From assembly GCA_021817045.1 (NCBI GenBank), contig JAKAWG010000044.1:1-41448 (forward strand): 41,448 nt of DNA. The letters are read 5' to 3'. Under the pieces are notes generated by a model. It was not told the DNA's origin and searched no databases. It worked only from the letters and a program-made list of their open reading frames with translations. Made by a program: the position numbers and the translations under genes. Shown piece after piece: positions 1 to 8,249 of the stretch. The stretch comes from Acidobacteriota bacterium (GTDB taxonomy: Bacteria > Acidobacteriota > Terriglobia > UBA7540). Numbering within the stretch: the first letter of the stretch is position 1; every line of letters starts with the position of its first letter.

Positions 1-342
1 GAAGGCTGCGGTGAACATTCCAAATCTGATGTTGCGCCAATCCCCAGAACTAACCGAGGCAGTTTTCGCAACGTGCTCAATCGCATAGTACTCGCCTTCT
101 ATGGGCGAGTCAAGTAAATTGCTGCCCTAATTAGCCCATGGAAAGTGGACTACTAGGAAATAATCCACTTGGCTGAGAAACGGCCTCACCGCCGAAATGA
201 CGCGCTGGAGCGCGGGGCGAATCGTCGGCAACTTGGAAAATCTCTCTTCAGGCCTTTTCCCCAATAGTGCACTCCCGGAGCGCCCATCGCTTTCCGGTTA
301 GTGTCCCGAATCAGAAGTTCGTTGCATCTGCCGGAGAGGGGC

Positions 343-516
343 CGTCATTCTGAGCCCTTCGCTGTGTCATTCCGACGCCGAGAGGCGCAAGGCGGAGGAA
401 TCCGTTTTTCCGGCTCTCAGGGCAGGCTCCGCGAAGAATCTGCTTGTTCCTTGTAACTGACTGGATAAGAAGCAGATTCCTCGAGTTGGCGAGAAAACGC
501 CGATCCTCGGAATGAC
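343..516. repeat. Dispersed repeat cluster, copy 1 with inverted partner
   Basis: The unit GTCATTCCGACGCCGAG...GGCGGAGGAATCCG lies at 366-404, preceded by a partial unit (GTCATTCTGAGCCC from 343). An inverted, diverged copy (AGATTCCTCGAGTTGGCGAG...CTCGGAATGAC) lies at 474-516. The forward unit recurs at 13306-13349 and 16368-16411, always in non-coding DNA. The inverted pairing is like that of REP/BIME elements. The match between copies is seen directly; any function is unknown. Confidence 0.8.
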
Positions 517-584
517 GGTGACCCGGGTTTCGATTTTTTCGGCGAATTTCTGATTCACGACACCAACGAACCTTGAAAATAAGC

Positions 585-620
585 TGTCTCATTTGTCTCA
601 TTGGTCTCCACTGTCTCACT
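585..620. repeat. Four-copy 9-base tandem repeat
   Basis: Four consecutive 9-base units read TGTCTCATT, TGTCTCATT, GGTCTCCAC and TGTCTCACT. The first two are identical and the others differ at a few bases. It lies in non-coding DNA between the dispersed repeat cluster and the YyaL gene. It could be a variable-number tandem repeat; no function is visible. Confidence 0.7.
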
Positions 621-1069
621 GGCCCGTTGTAGGATGGTCAGGGATGCGAGTCGCTCGACTTTTTCAAAATCGCGTAAGCCGGCTCGGCCTTGGCCGCGGG
701 TGGGACGCCCGTGCCACTGATTGCAGCAAGAGCATGTTGCCCATCGACAGTCGCGGGCGAGCGATCCGTGGCACACAAATAGAGACCAAAGGAGAAAAGA
801 ATCCTTAGGGGGGCACATCTATAACCAATTGAAAACAAACGGTCGCGATGGCGAACAATTACCAACAAACTCCCAAATCTCATCTATCCTACTGATTATA
901 AAGGAGTAATTTGAACGAATTGTTGGTAAAAATCAAAGTTATAGAAAACAAGACGATTAGAGCAAAAAATGAGCTGAAAACCGGAATTTGTTTGTCCAAG
1001 ATACGGCCAATTAAAGAAACACTTGAAGTGTGCCGTAATCGCTCGGGCCGGGCGAAGCGCGCAACGTTC

Positions 1070-1198
1070 ATGCGTACCATTTCCGCAACCATCGTCACCC
1101 ATAGCGAAGCGGCAGACATTGCCCGCGTCATTCGCTCGCTTCGAGCGGCAGACGAGGTGTCAGTAGTAGATTCCGGCTCGATAGACATGGCCGGCGGG
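1070..1198 (+). pseudogene. Family 2 glycosyltransferase, N-terminal remnant
   Basis: Forty-three codons starting at ATG 1070 read like the first strand and nucleotide-binding region of a family 2 glycosyltransferase of the WaaE/KdtX lipopolysaccharide-core type: [14 protein letters not shown], then [18 protein letters not shown]. In the family the pattern is ISA-I-T-NE...I...SL-WADEI-VVDSGSTD. The similarity stops after about residue 40, and the remaining roughly 200 residues with the DxD metal site and catalytic region are absent. The next codons bear no resemblance, and the YyaL gene begins within 100 bases. The fragment is in frame with a longer open frame, 911-1330, that has a Shine-Dalgarno-like AAGGAG and a TTG start, so a chimeric peptide could be made. 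I read this as a deletion remnant; a misassembly join is the main alternative. Confidence 0.6.
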
Positions 1199-1281
1199 TC
1201 TTGCGCGTTCAATTTCAATTTTTGGGTCAGACCGTTGCCTTGCGGGTATCGCGGCCGGATGCTACGCTGCCAATTTACCAG

Positions 1282-3423
1282 ATGTCACACCACGAGTCAC
1301 AAAGCGAAACTCGAGCGGCGAATCGCCTGATTCGAGAGAAGAGCCCCTATCTTCTGCAGCACGCCTATAATCCTGTCGATTGGTGGCCGTGGGGCGACGA
1401 AGCTTTTGAGGCGGCGCGGCGCGAAAACAAGCCTGTCTTTCTCTCCATCGGCTATTCAACCTGCCACTGGTGTCACGTCATGGAGCGCGAATCCTTTGAA
1501 GATCCCGAAGTGGCGCGCCTCCTGAACGAAGTGTTTGTGTGCATCAAGGTAGACCGGGAAGAGCGTCCCGACATCGACAATATTTATATGCGCGTTTGCC
1601 AGATGGTGACTGGCAGCGGCGGATGGCCGCTCACCCTGATCGTAACGCCGGAGCGGAGGCCGTTCTTTGCCGCCACGTATTTGCCTAAAGAAGACCGGTT
1701 CGGGCAAATGGGAATGCTGACGCTGATTCCGCGTGTCCAGGAATTGTGGACCTCGCGCCAGGGGGATATTCAGAAGTCGGCAGAGCAAATTTACGGTGCT
1801 CTCGGCAAGCTTACGGCGTCCCCCGCAGGAGGCCGGCTGGATGAGTCGGTGCTGGAAGACGCACTTGAGGCGTTGCGCTCGCAGTTCGACTGGCGCCACG
1901 GTGGCTTTGGCAGTGCTCCAAAGTTTCCGACTCCGCATACGCTCCGTTTTCTGCTAAGGACCTGGAGCCGCTCGGGCGACGCTCAGGCGCTCGAAATGGT
2001 TGAGCGCACACTCCAGGCGATGCGGTTGGGTGGCATTTACGACCATGTCGGTTTCGGCCTTCACCGCTATTCCACGGACGCCGAATGGTTAGTTCCACAC
2101 TTTGAGAAGATGCTTTACGATCAGGCTTTGCTTGTGATGGCTTGCGCCGAGGCGCACCAGGCCACAGGCAAAAGGGAATATCGCGCCACGGCGGAAGAAA
2201 TCCTGGATTACCTCGCGCGGGTTATGACCAGTCCGGAAGGCGCTTTTTTTAGCGCGGAGGACGCGGACTCCGAAGGCGATGAAGGGCGGTTTTACGTGTG
2301 GCAGGAGTACGAAGTTCGCAGCGCGCTCGCGGCGGAAGAAGCCGATTTCGTGATTCGAGCGTTCCATCTGAGCGAAGGCGGCAACTTCACGGAGCAGGGA
2401 AGTCCCGGGCCCGAGGAAAAGAACATATTCCACCGAATGGAGTCATGGCCGGAGCTTGCCGCAACGTTTGGAAGCGCGCCCACCGAGCTGGAAGCCCGCT
2501 GGGAAGCGGCGCGGCGCAAACTTTTTGAGTGGCGGGAACGGCGAGTCCATCCGCATAGAGACGATAAGATTCTGACCGACTGGAACGGCCTTGCCATCGC
2601 CGCGCTCGCTCAGGCGGCCCAGGCGTTCGAGGCGCCCCGGTATGCGGAGGCGGCACAGCGGGCGGCGGACTTTATCCTCAGCCGGATGCGTCGGAGCGAT
2701 GGCGGGCTTTTGCACCGCTACCGTGAAGGTGATATTTCGGTTGAGGGGAACCTTGACGATTACGCCTTTCTGATCTGGGGACTCATTGAGTTGTATCAGG
2801 CTGGCTTCCACGTCCCAAATCTGCAGGCGGCAATGGAACTTTGCGAGTATACCCGGATTCACTTCTGGGACGAAGAGGGCGGTGGATTCTACTTCACCTC
2901 GGACGCACAGGAGCAGATTCTGGCACGAACGAAGGAGACTTACGACGGTGCTGTGCCTTCGGGCAACTCCGTCCAACTTATGAACCTGCTGCGCCTGGCA
3001 CGGATGACCGGCCGTACCGAGCTTGAAGAGCAGGCGTGGAGGATGGCAAAAGCCTTCGGCACGCTGCTCCGCCAATCGCCTTCGGCTTTTACGCAGTGGA
3101 TGATTTCCCTTGATTTTGCTTTCGGACCTGCGAGCGAAGTGGTGATTGCTGGTGAGCCTGAAGCGGCGGGTACCCGCGAGTTGCTCCGGGCATTGAGAGG
3201 CACATTCATCCCAAATAAGGTCGTCCTGATGAGGCCGGCGGAGGCGCGCCGGGCGGAGATCAGCCGGCTCGCTCCTTTCGTCGAGAGCATGAACGGCGTC
3301 CCCGGCAAAGCCACGGCTTACGTCTGTCATAACTTCCGCTGTGATCGACCGACGGATGACCCGCAAGAGATGCTGAATTTGCTGCGCCCTTCTTCGGGAA
3401 ATGCCGGGGCGGGGAAGGGATGA
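1282..3423 (+). CDS. YyaL-type thioredoxin-domain protein (DUF255 / Spermatogenesis-associated protein 20 family)
   Basis: This is a 713-residue protein. Residues 1-170 form a thioredoxin-like domain with the family hallmark: [17 protein letters not shown] at about 21-34, and the CHWC redox-type motif at 61-64 followed by [14 protein letters not shown]. The rest is the alpha/alpha six-hairpin domain related to N-acylglucosamine 2-epimerases, with family motifs such as [10 protein letters not shown] and [12 protein letters not shown]. The biochemical role of the family is not established. The frame is open from TTG 1201, but the conserved family start and usual length (about 670-700 residues) fit ATG 1282 better. 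No strong ribosome-binding site precedes either start. It is transcribed away from the decayed glycosyltransferase and towards the que operon, and is complete. Confidence 0.9.
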   Translation: MSHHESQSETRAANRLIREKSPYLLQHAYNPVDWWPWGDEAFEAARRENKPVFLSIGYSTCHWCHVMERESFEDPEVARLLNEVFVCIKVDREERPDIDNIYMRVCQMVTGSGGWPLTLIVTPERRPFFAATYLPKEDRFGQMGMLTLIPRVQELWTSRQGDIQKSAEQIYGALGKLTASPAGGRLDESVLEDALEALRSQFDWRHGGFGSAPKFPTPHTLRFLLRTWSRSGDAQALEMVERTLQAMRLGGIYDHVGFGLHRYSTDAEWLVPHFEKMLYDQALLVMACAEAHQATGKREYRATAEEILDYLARVMTSPEGAFFSAEDADSEGDEGRFYVWQEYEVRSALAAEEADFVIRAFHLSEGGNFTEQGSPGPEEKNIFHRMESWPELAATFGSAPTELEARWEAARRKLFEWRERRVHPHRDDKILTDWNGLAIAALAQAAQAFEAPRYAEAAQRAADFILSRMRRSDGGLLHRYREGDISVEGNLDDYAFLIWGLIELYQAGFHVPNLQAAMELCEYTRIHFWDEEGGGFYFTSDAQEQILARTKETYDGAVPSGNSVQLMNLLRLARMTGRTELEEQAWRMAKAFGTLLRQSPSAFTQWMISLDFAFGPASEVVIAGEPEAAGTRELLRALRGTFIPNKVVLMRPAEARRAEISRLAPFVESMNGVPGKATAYVCHNFRCDRPTDDPQEMLNLLRPSSGNAGAGKG

Positions 3424-3471
3424 GAATGGAAGCCGCCGTCGTGGCCTTCCAACCGCCTTATGAATTCCTGG

Positions 3472-4101
3472 TTATGGAATACCGAGGATCTTGTGGAGTT
3501 GCAAGCTCAGCCTCCACTGGGGATGTTCGAGGCAATAGTGAAGCGCAAGCTGTGTGTTGAGGGCGAGTTCAGGACCGTCCATCGGTTGGAGGAAAAAGTG
3601 ACGGAAGGGCAGGGCTGCGAAGCGTTCCGGCTCGGCCCCTGTTTGGGGGTAAACAAGCTTCAATTCGTCGCCACTCGTCAGGACCAAAGGCGCACCGGCC
3701 TTGGGGCTTACGCACGTCCAGTCGATCCCGCGCGGAGGAAGGTGCGTGCCATTGGTTTCGATCGCAACTTCCACTCCACGCCCGTGCAGCGCGTGAAGCA
3801 ACGCTTCGTCAAATTGCAGCAGAGGCTCGCCGCCTGTGCAAACGGCAAACGGCCGGCCAGGGCCGCGCCAAGCGCTGCAAGCGGCGTCTGCGAGCGCTCC
3901 AGCCGAACTAAACGAATCGCCTCCGGGACCGTCAGTGCCGACGAAATCCGTGTCGCAGAACTTGCAGACCGCGGCCTCGCGGTCTTCTTCTCGTCCCGAC
4001 CACAAATTGCATCCGGCGAAACGGCAGAAAACCGCCGCGCGGCCGGAGTTCGCGCCTTCACCTTGGAGCGTATAGAAAATCTCTTTCACCTTATAACTCA
4101 T
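3472..4101 (-). CDS. queE: 7-carboxy-7-deazaguanine synthase QueE
   Basis: A radical SAM enzyme of 209 residues that converts 6-carboxy-5,6,7,8-tetrahydropterin to 7-carboxy-7-deazaguanine in the preQ0/queuosine pathway. The N-terminus has the substrate loop [11 protein letters not shown] (11-21). The iron-sulfur ligands follow the QueE spacing, with Cys31, fourteen residues, then Cys46 and Cys49 (CKFCDTDF). Further family motifs are CTGGEPLLQ and AIETNGT. The start is ATG 4101, which overlaps the stop of queC by four bases (ATGA), so translation is probably coupled. An upstream in-frame extension of the open frame is only the antisense shadow of queC. It is the last gene of queF-queC-queE. 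Confidence 0.95.
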   Translation of the reverse strand: MSYKVKEIFYTLQGEGANSGRAAVFCRFAGCNLWSGREEDREAAVCKFCDTDFVGTDGPGGDSFSSAGALADAACSAWRGPGRPFAVCTGGEPLLQFDEALLHALHGRGVEVAIETNGTHLPPRGIDWTCVSPKAGAPLVLTSGDELKLVYPQTGAEPERFAALPFRHFFLQPMDGPELALNTQLALHYCLEHPQWRLSLQLHKILGIP

Positions 4102-4841
4102 CGGACCATCTGCCGGTAGCGCGTTGGGTCCGCGATGCCCGCTTCGTGAAATCCCTTGCGACGGAGCAGGCAAGCGTCGCACTCGCCACAGGCTAGCCCC
4201 TCCGAAGACGGATCGTAACAACTGCTCGTGAGCGAGAAGTCCACGCCTAACTCCGCGCCCGCACGGATAATTTCCGCTTTCGTCATACGGATGAGAGGCG
4301 TATGGATGGAAAGCTTCTGCCTGGCCTCGACGCCCGCGCGCGTGGCAAGCTTGGCCAGGCGCGCGAACGCCTCGATATACTCCGGACGGCAGTCCGGATA
4401 GCCGCTGTAATCGAGAGCGTTGACCCCAAGAAAAATGTCGTTTGACCCGAGCACTTCCGCCCAGGCAAGCGCGAAGGACAAGAAGATCGTGTTGCGAGCG
4501 GGAACGTAGGTTACGGGAATTTCTTTGGACATGGCCGCAAGGTCCCGACCCTTTGGCACTGGAATATCGCTGGTCAAGGCGGAGCCGCCAAAAGCGGTGA
4601 GGTCGATATTCACCACTTGTCTGCGGGCCACGCCGCAACTTTGCGCGACGCACTCGGCCGCCTTCAATTCCCAGGCGTGGCGCTGGCCGTAGCAGAACGT
4701 CAAGGCGTAAACCGCGTAGCCATCGCGCCGCGCGATGGCCAGCGTCACAGCCGAATCCAAACCGCCGCTCAGCAGCACCACGGCCGGCTTGCTTCGATTT
4801 TGGGATTGAGTTTTGGTCACGGCTGGACTGGGCGTCGCCAC
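4098..4841 (-). CDS. queC: 7-cyano-7-deazaguanine synthase QueC
   Basis: An ATP-dependent enzyme of 247 residues that turns 7-carboxy-7-deazaguanine into preQ0 (7-cyano-7-deazaguanine). The PP-loop ATP site SGGLDS is at 25-30, followed by LTFCYGQRH. The C-terminus has the zinc-binding cysteines (CYDP...[11 protein letters not shown]). I chose GTG 4841 because an AAGG ribosome-binding element lies 9 bases before it and the PP-loop then has the usual distance from the start. The frame is open further upstream, but that would overlap queF and add unrelated residues. It lies 17 bases after queF and overlaps queE by four bases. Confidence 0.93.
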   Translation of the reverse strand: MATPSPAVTKTQSQNRSKPAVVLLSGGLDSAVTLAIARRDGYAVYALTFCYGQRHAWELKAAECVAQSCGVARRQVVNIDLTAFGGSALTSDIPVPKGRDLAAMSKEIPVTYVPARNTIFLSFALAWAEVLGSNDIFLGVNALDYSGYPDCRPEYIEAFARLAKLATRAGVEARQKLSIHTPLIRMTKAEIIRAGAELGVDFSLTSSCYDPSSEGLACGECDACLLRRKGFHEAGIADPTRYRQMVR

Positions 4842-4858
4842 GTTAAGCTGCCTTCTGC

Positions 4859-5290
4859 TTATTGCACACCGCCTTCCGCCGTCTGCTCGCTCACACCGAA
4901 GCCGTGCTCCCGGTTCCATGCTGCAGTTACCCGTGATTCAAGTCCGCCACGGGGCCTGAATTCGCCGATGACTCTCGCGCTGACGGGTTCCGCGGCGGCC
5001 ACAACGTCACGAAGGAAACGGTTGACAACGTTCTCATAGAATATGCCCAGGTTGCGATACGCGAGAGCGTACATCTTGAGCGACTTCAGTTCCAGGCACT
5101 TCTTGTCAGGCGTATAGGTGAGAGTCAGCTTGCCGAAGTCGGGCAAGCCCGTCTTCGGGCAGACGGAGGTGAACTCTGGAATCGCAATCTGGATTTCGTA
5201 GCCGGGATATTGATTCGCAAAAGTCTCGATTTCAGGCAGCGGAGCGTCGATGCCGGCGCGGGCATGTTCGTCCGTGTATGCCGTTTTCAT
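4859..5290 (-). CDS. queF: NADPH-dependent 7-cyano-7-deazaguanine reductase QueF (short, type I)
   Basis: A 143-residue cytoplasmic reductase that makes preQ1 from preQ0, the committed step to queuosine in tRNA. The catalytic cysteine Cys44 and the proton donor Asp51 lie in [15 protein letters not shown]. The [26 protein letters not shown] segment region is also typical. The length fits the unimodular type I enzymes such as that of Bacillus. The last dozen residues (VSEQTAEGG...) are not typical and come from a short-repeat stretch of DNA. The start is ATG 5290, preceded by AAGGG. It is the first gene of queF-queC-queE; queD is not present. I looked for a preQ1 riboswitch in the leader and saw none. 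Confidence 0.94.
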   Translation of the reverse strand: MKTAYTDEHARAGIDAPLPEIETFANQYPGYEIQIAIPEFTSVCPKTGLPDFGKLTLTYTPDKKCLELKSLKMYALAYRNLGIFYENVVNRFLRDVVAAAEPVSARVIGEFRPRGGLESRVTAAWNREHGFGVSEQTAEGGVQ

Positions 5291-5398
5291 GGAGGCCCTT
5301 CATTGCAATTTGGAAAAATCACTCTTCTCATCTATTTTAGCTTTCTTTACTGCGGCACGATACGCGCGGACGATTGGCGGAGCGCGACGCTCGCTGTT

Positions 5399-6415
5399 CT
5401 ACTTGAAGACAGACAAATTCCATTGATCGCGCCAGGCAATCTGTACTATGTCACGGTGTACGCTGATCGGCAGCCAGACGTACCGGGAGTCGGGCAGATT
5501 GTTCGGATTCCAGCGGTCGGCCATGAAAATGAAGGCTCCGGGCCGCCCCGCCACGGGCAGAACGTAGGTGCTTTGCGAATTAAAGGTCTTGTCGGAGCCT
5601 GGACCCACCGTCGGATTCCCCATTGTCTTCCATGGACCCAGCATGGAGGTCGCCACCGCGTATAGGGCCGCGCTGGGCGCCCAACCCGCGCATTTGGACG
5701 TGATCAGAAAGTACCGGCCCTGGTATTCGAAAGCTGCAGGTGCCTCCCGGAACTGGTCGACAAAAACACGGGTCACCACGCCGTCCGGCTTCAAGTAGTC
5801 AGCGTCCAATTGGGCGATGTGCATGGTTCGATTCTCTTCCGAAGCGAAAATTAGATACGCCTTGCCATCGCGATCCTGAAAAAGCGTCAAGTCGCGACTC
5901 TGGGCGCCGTTGGGGCGGCAACTGCCCATATATCGGTAAGGCCCCGTGGGGCGATCGCTCACGGCAACGCCTGCCCGCGCGGACTTGTAGTCGCGCCTAT
6001 CCACGTGCAGCCACATCACGAATTGCCGCGTGCGGCGGTTATAGACCACTTTGGGCCGCTCAGCGACTTTGCCAGGAGCCAAGTCGCTTGAAGGATCGTT
6101 CTTCACCGCCGGTAGCACATTCCCTTCGTACTTCCATTGGTAGAGATCCCGGGACGAATAGCATGAAATTCCTCTCAGGGCCACGTCGTGTTTAATCGTC
6201 TTGCCGTCCATGATCTCCCCAAACCAGTAGTAAACCCCACGATGATGCAGCACCCCTCCGCCGAAGGCACTGATCGGCTTGCCGTCCGTATCCAGCCAAG
6301 CCTTTCCCGGATGAAACGCGTTGACGCCCTCAGCCGTCCGAGCCTCGAGACACACATTCGCGAGCCCCCAACCTACCATCGTCATGAAATGCCGCCGGAT
6401 CATCGCATGGGTCAC
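5399..6415 (-). CDS. Glycoside hydrolase family 43, exo-1,3-galactanase-like, probably exported
   Basis: A protein of 338 residues with the five-bladed propeller pattern of GH43. Typical segments are AWLDTDGKPISAFGGG near 39-54, VYYWFGE, ISCYSSRDLYQWKYEGNVLP, RDLTLFQDRDGKAYLIFAS and the acid-bearing EAPAAFEYQGRYFLITS. The opening Asp-Thr-Asp-Gly plus GGG pattern is like the subfamily that includes beta-1,3-galactanases, so plant arabinogalactan side chains are a possible substrate; this is an inference. The N-terminus has a twin-arginine-like RRHFM followed by a weakly hydrophobic stretch, suggesting Tat export. The start GTG 6415 overlaps the stop of the GYD gene (GTGA), implying coupled translation. 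An internal ATG at 6403 is an alternative start. Confidence 0.8.
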   Translation of the reverse strand: MTHAMIRRHFMTMVGWGLANVCLEARTAEGVNAFHPGKAWLDTDGKPISAFGGGVLHHRGVYYWFGEIMDGKTIKHDVALRGISCYSSRDLYQWKYEGNVLPAVKNDPSSDLAPGKVAERPKVVYNRRTRQFVMWLHVDRRDYKSARAGVAVSDRPTGPYRYMGSCRPNGAQSRDLTLFQDRDGKAYLIFASEENRTMHIAQLDADYLKPDGVVTRVFVDQFREAPAAFEYQGRYFLITSKCAGWAPSAALYAVATSMLGPWKTMGNPTVGPGSDKTFNSQSTYVLPVAGRPGAFIFMADRWNPNNLPDSRYVWLPISVHRDIVQIAWRDQWNLSVFK

Positions 6416-6705
6416 GCAAGCGAGTGGATAAGTTTCCGATACTCGTCCTCAGTGAACGTGCGGAGCGTTTCCGTATGGACGTTGCCCTCCGAGCCCGCAG
6501 CCAGTGCTGCTTTAGCATACGACTCGTCGTTGGGAAATTCCGAAATGACTATGGCGTCGTACTGTCCCAGAGTCAGATAAAAGGTTTTCATCTTTCCGCC
6601 ATGCGACTCGAACAGCTTCTTGGCAGCGTCGAGGTGTGATGGCGACTGCTTGATGCTTTCGATTCCTTTCTGCGTATAGCGTAGAAAGCTAATGTAGTGC
6701 GGCAT
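6412..6705 (-). CDS. GYD-domain protein
   Basis: A 97-residue protein of the GYD family, a small ferredoxin-like fold of unknown function. It is recognised from the start YISFLRYTQKGI, the centre GKMKTFYLTLGQYDAIVISEFP and DESYAKAALAAGSEGNV, ending in TLRTFTEDEY. The start is ATG 6705, with a perfect AGGAGG eight bases upstream at 6714-6719. It is the first gene of a two-gene unit whose second gene, GH43, starts inside its stop codon. The functional link to a glycosidase is unclear. Confidence 0.85.
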   Translation of the reverse strand: MPHYISFLRYTQKGIESIKQSPSHLDAAKKLFESHGGKMKTFYLTLGQYDAIVISEFPNDESYAKAALAAGSEGNVHTETLRTFTEDEYRKLIHSLA

Positions 6706-6866
6706 GGCATGTGCCTCCTGTGGAGTTGGGGGAGTATATCACAGCACGGTTTCTGACGAGGGGCGCGGGAGCCTGGAGGTCAAAAACGACTGCGTGGACC
6801 GCCAGCGGCCGCTCATTTCCTGTATGATGAGGGTTTGCAATTTTCATAGTGAACGGAGGTTCTGGC

Positions 6867-8240
6867 TTGCGTCATCGTCCATCGTGCAAGGAAAGCGGAG
6901 TAACCAGAGGCGGTCTGACCGCTCTGGTGATCGTGGTCTTGGTCCTTATTACCGTCGTGTTGGAGTTGGCCCGCAATCCCGCGCCCGCTATCCGGCCTAC
7001 GCCTGCGATCAAGGGACTGGGTCTCAGCCGGAAGCTGGACTTCACCATTCACGATCCGCGCTACCGGATTACTCACGTGACCGTTCAAGTGCGGCAGAAT
7101 GGCCGCTCATTTTCCGCGCCGGTGACGCTGACACAGGCCGGGAACAAGACGGGTCACACGATGGAGGCGGCGGCGGTGGCTGGCCGCCGCGAAATGCCCG
7201 CCCTCAGACAGGGGCAAGCCACCATTGTGGTGACAGCGTTTAACGACTCGTGGGGACGGTTCTTCCGTGGCGGTAAGGGTGTGCTCGCACTCAACGTGCC
7301 GGTGCGATTCATGCCGCCGCAGGTGGAAGTGCTCACGCCGCAAAGCTACGTCAATCAGGGCGGCTGCGACATGATTCTTTTCAACGTCTCCGAGGGCACC
7401 ATAAAATCGGGGATCGAAGTAGGAGACCAATACTTCCCAAGCTGGCCCGTCAAGGATTCAACGCCGCAAACGCGAATGTGCATCTACTCGATTCCTTACG
7501 ACGCGAGCCCGACGGTGCCCGTCCACATCGTTGCCGAAGATGACGCCGGCAACCGGACCGTCGCAAGCTTCAATTACAAGGTGTTCCCAAAGAAATTTCA
7601 CCATAGCACGATCCAGATTTCCGATTCCTTCATGCAACGTGTCGTTCCGCCGATCATGAGCCAGACGACCGCGATTCAAGACCAGGGCAGCCTGGTGAAG
7701 AATTTCATCGCTATTAATCACGATCTGCGAAGAGACGACAGCCAAAGGCTCGTGCAGTTTTCAAAGCAGACCAGCCCGAGGCTCATGTGGACCCGGCCGT
7801 TCTTGCGGCTTCCCGATACCAAAACAGAGGCTTACTTTGCGGACTTCCGAACATACACTTACAAGGGCAAGGTGATTGACCACGAAGTACACCTGGGATT
7901 CGACCTGGCGCGAGTGGCACACTCGCCCGTGCAAGCTGCAAATGACGGTCTCGTGATCTATGCGGGATGGCTTGATATTTTCGGCAATGCCGTAGTCATT
8001 GACCACGGCTGTGGTCTGCAGAGCCTTTACGGCCACATGGCCTCGTTTAAGGTGAAGCCCGGGCAATTGGTTCACCGCGGACAATTGATCGGATACAGTG
8101 ATTCCACCGGCCTGGCCGGGGGCGACCACGTCCACTTCGAGATGCTGCTGGACGGCCTTCCGGTGAACCCTGCGGAATGGTGGGATCCGCATTGGATCCA
8201 CGACCGTATCATGGCCAAACTGCAGCCTTACGGCGGGTAG
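6867..8240 (+). CDS. M23 (LytM-type) metallopeptidase, membrane-anchored
   Basis: A 457-residue envelope protein with a C-terminal M23 peptidoglycan endopeptidase domain. Zinc ligands and catalytic residues are visible: His342 and Asp346 in HLGFD, His390 in LYGHM, and His421-Val-His423 in DHVHFEM. An N-terminal hydrophobic segment (about residues 16-35) is a signal anchor. The middle region (about 60-260) looks like beta-rich, Ig-like domains that would hold the enzyme in the periplasm; that is an inference. The start TTG 6867 is preferred because GGAGG ends seven bases before it; an upstream GTG at 6849 would place that GGAGG inside the gene. It ends 9 bases from the convergent EF-G gene. 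Confidence 0.9.
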   Translation: MRHRPSCKESGVTRGGLTALVIVVLVLITVVLELARNPAPAIRPTPAIKGLGLSRKLDFTIHDPRYRITHVTVQVRQNGRSFSAPVTLTQAGNKTGHTMEAAAVAGRREMPALRQGQATIVVTAFNDSWGRFFRGGKGVLALNVPVRFMPPQVEVLTPQSYVNQGGCDMILFNVSEGTIKSGIEVGDQYFPSWPVKDSTPQTRMCIYSIPYDASPTVPVHIVAEDDAGNRTVASFNYKVFPKKFHHSTIQISDSFMQRVVPPIMSQTTAIQDQGSLVKNFIAINHDLRRDDSQRLVQFSKQTSPRLMWTRPFLRLPDTKTEAYFADFRTYTYKGKVIDHEVHLGFDLARVAHSPVQAANDGLVIYAGWLDIFGNAVVIDHGCGLQSLYGHMASFKVKPGQLVHRGQLIGYSDSTGLAGGDHVHFEMLLDGLPVNPAEWWDPHWIHDRIMAKLQPYGG

Positions 8241-8249
8241 CGGGCTCTG

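Larger units (their letters stand above)
1..1069. other. Gene-poor region with repeats and hairpins
   Basis: I see no convincing coding sequence here; the short open frames lack family similarity. The stretch holds two small hairpins (ACTCGCC at 90-96 pairs with GGCGAGT at 104-110; AAGTGGA at 143-149 pairs with TCCACTT at 164-170). It also holds a repeat cluster at 343-516, a 9-base tandem repeat at 585-620, and a GC-rich motif at 696-717 (GCGGGTGGGACGCCCGTG...) that resembles dispersed intergenic repeats in related genomes. The part from about 830 to 1020 is clearly AT-richer than its surroundings. A start-like signal (AAGGAG at 901-906, then TTG at 911) opens a frame of 139 codons that runs into the glycosyltransferase remnant at 1070. 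Confidence 0.6.

Noticed and set aside
593..808. Short frames between the tandem repeat and the remnant
   Set aside because: Both strands are open by chance in GC-rich DNA; no domain or start signal.
2443..3366. Long minus-strand open frame opposite the YyaL gene
   Set aside because: It lies wholly within a gene with clear family motifs and has no recognisable domain; high GC makes such antisense frames common.
3460..4119. Plus-strand open frame over queE
   Set aside because: Antisense to a clear radical SAM gene; no domain.
4102..4653. N-terminal extension of queE
   Set aside because: It is the shifted-frame shadow of queC; QueE families start near ATG 4101 with the TLQGEG loop.
5291..5400. 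preQ1 riboswitch upstream of queF
   Set aside because: I looked for the small pseudoknot pattern with an A-rich tail near the ribosome-binding site and did not find it.
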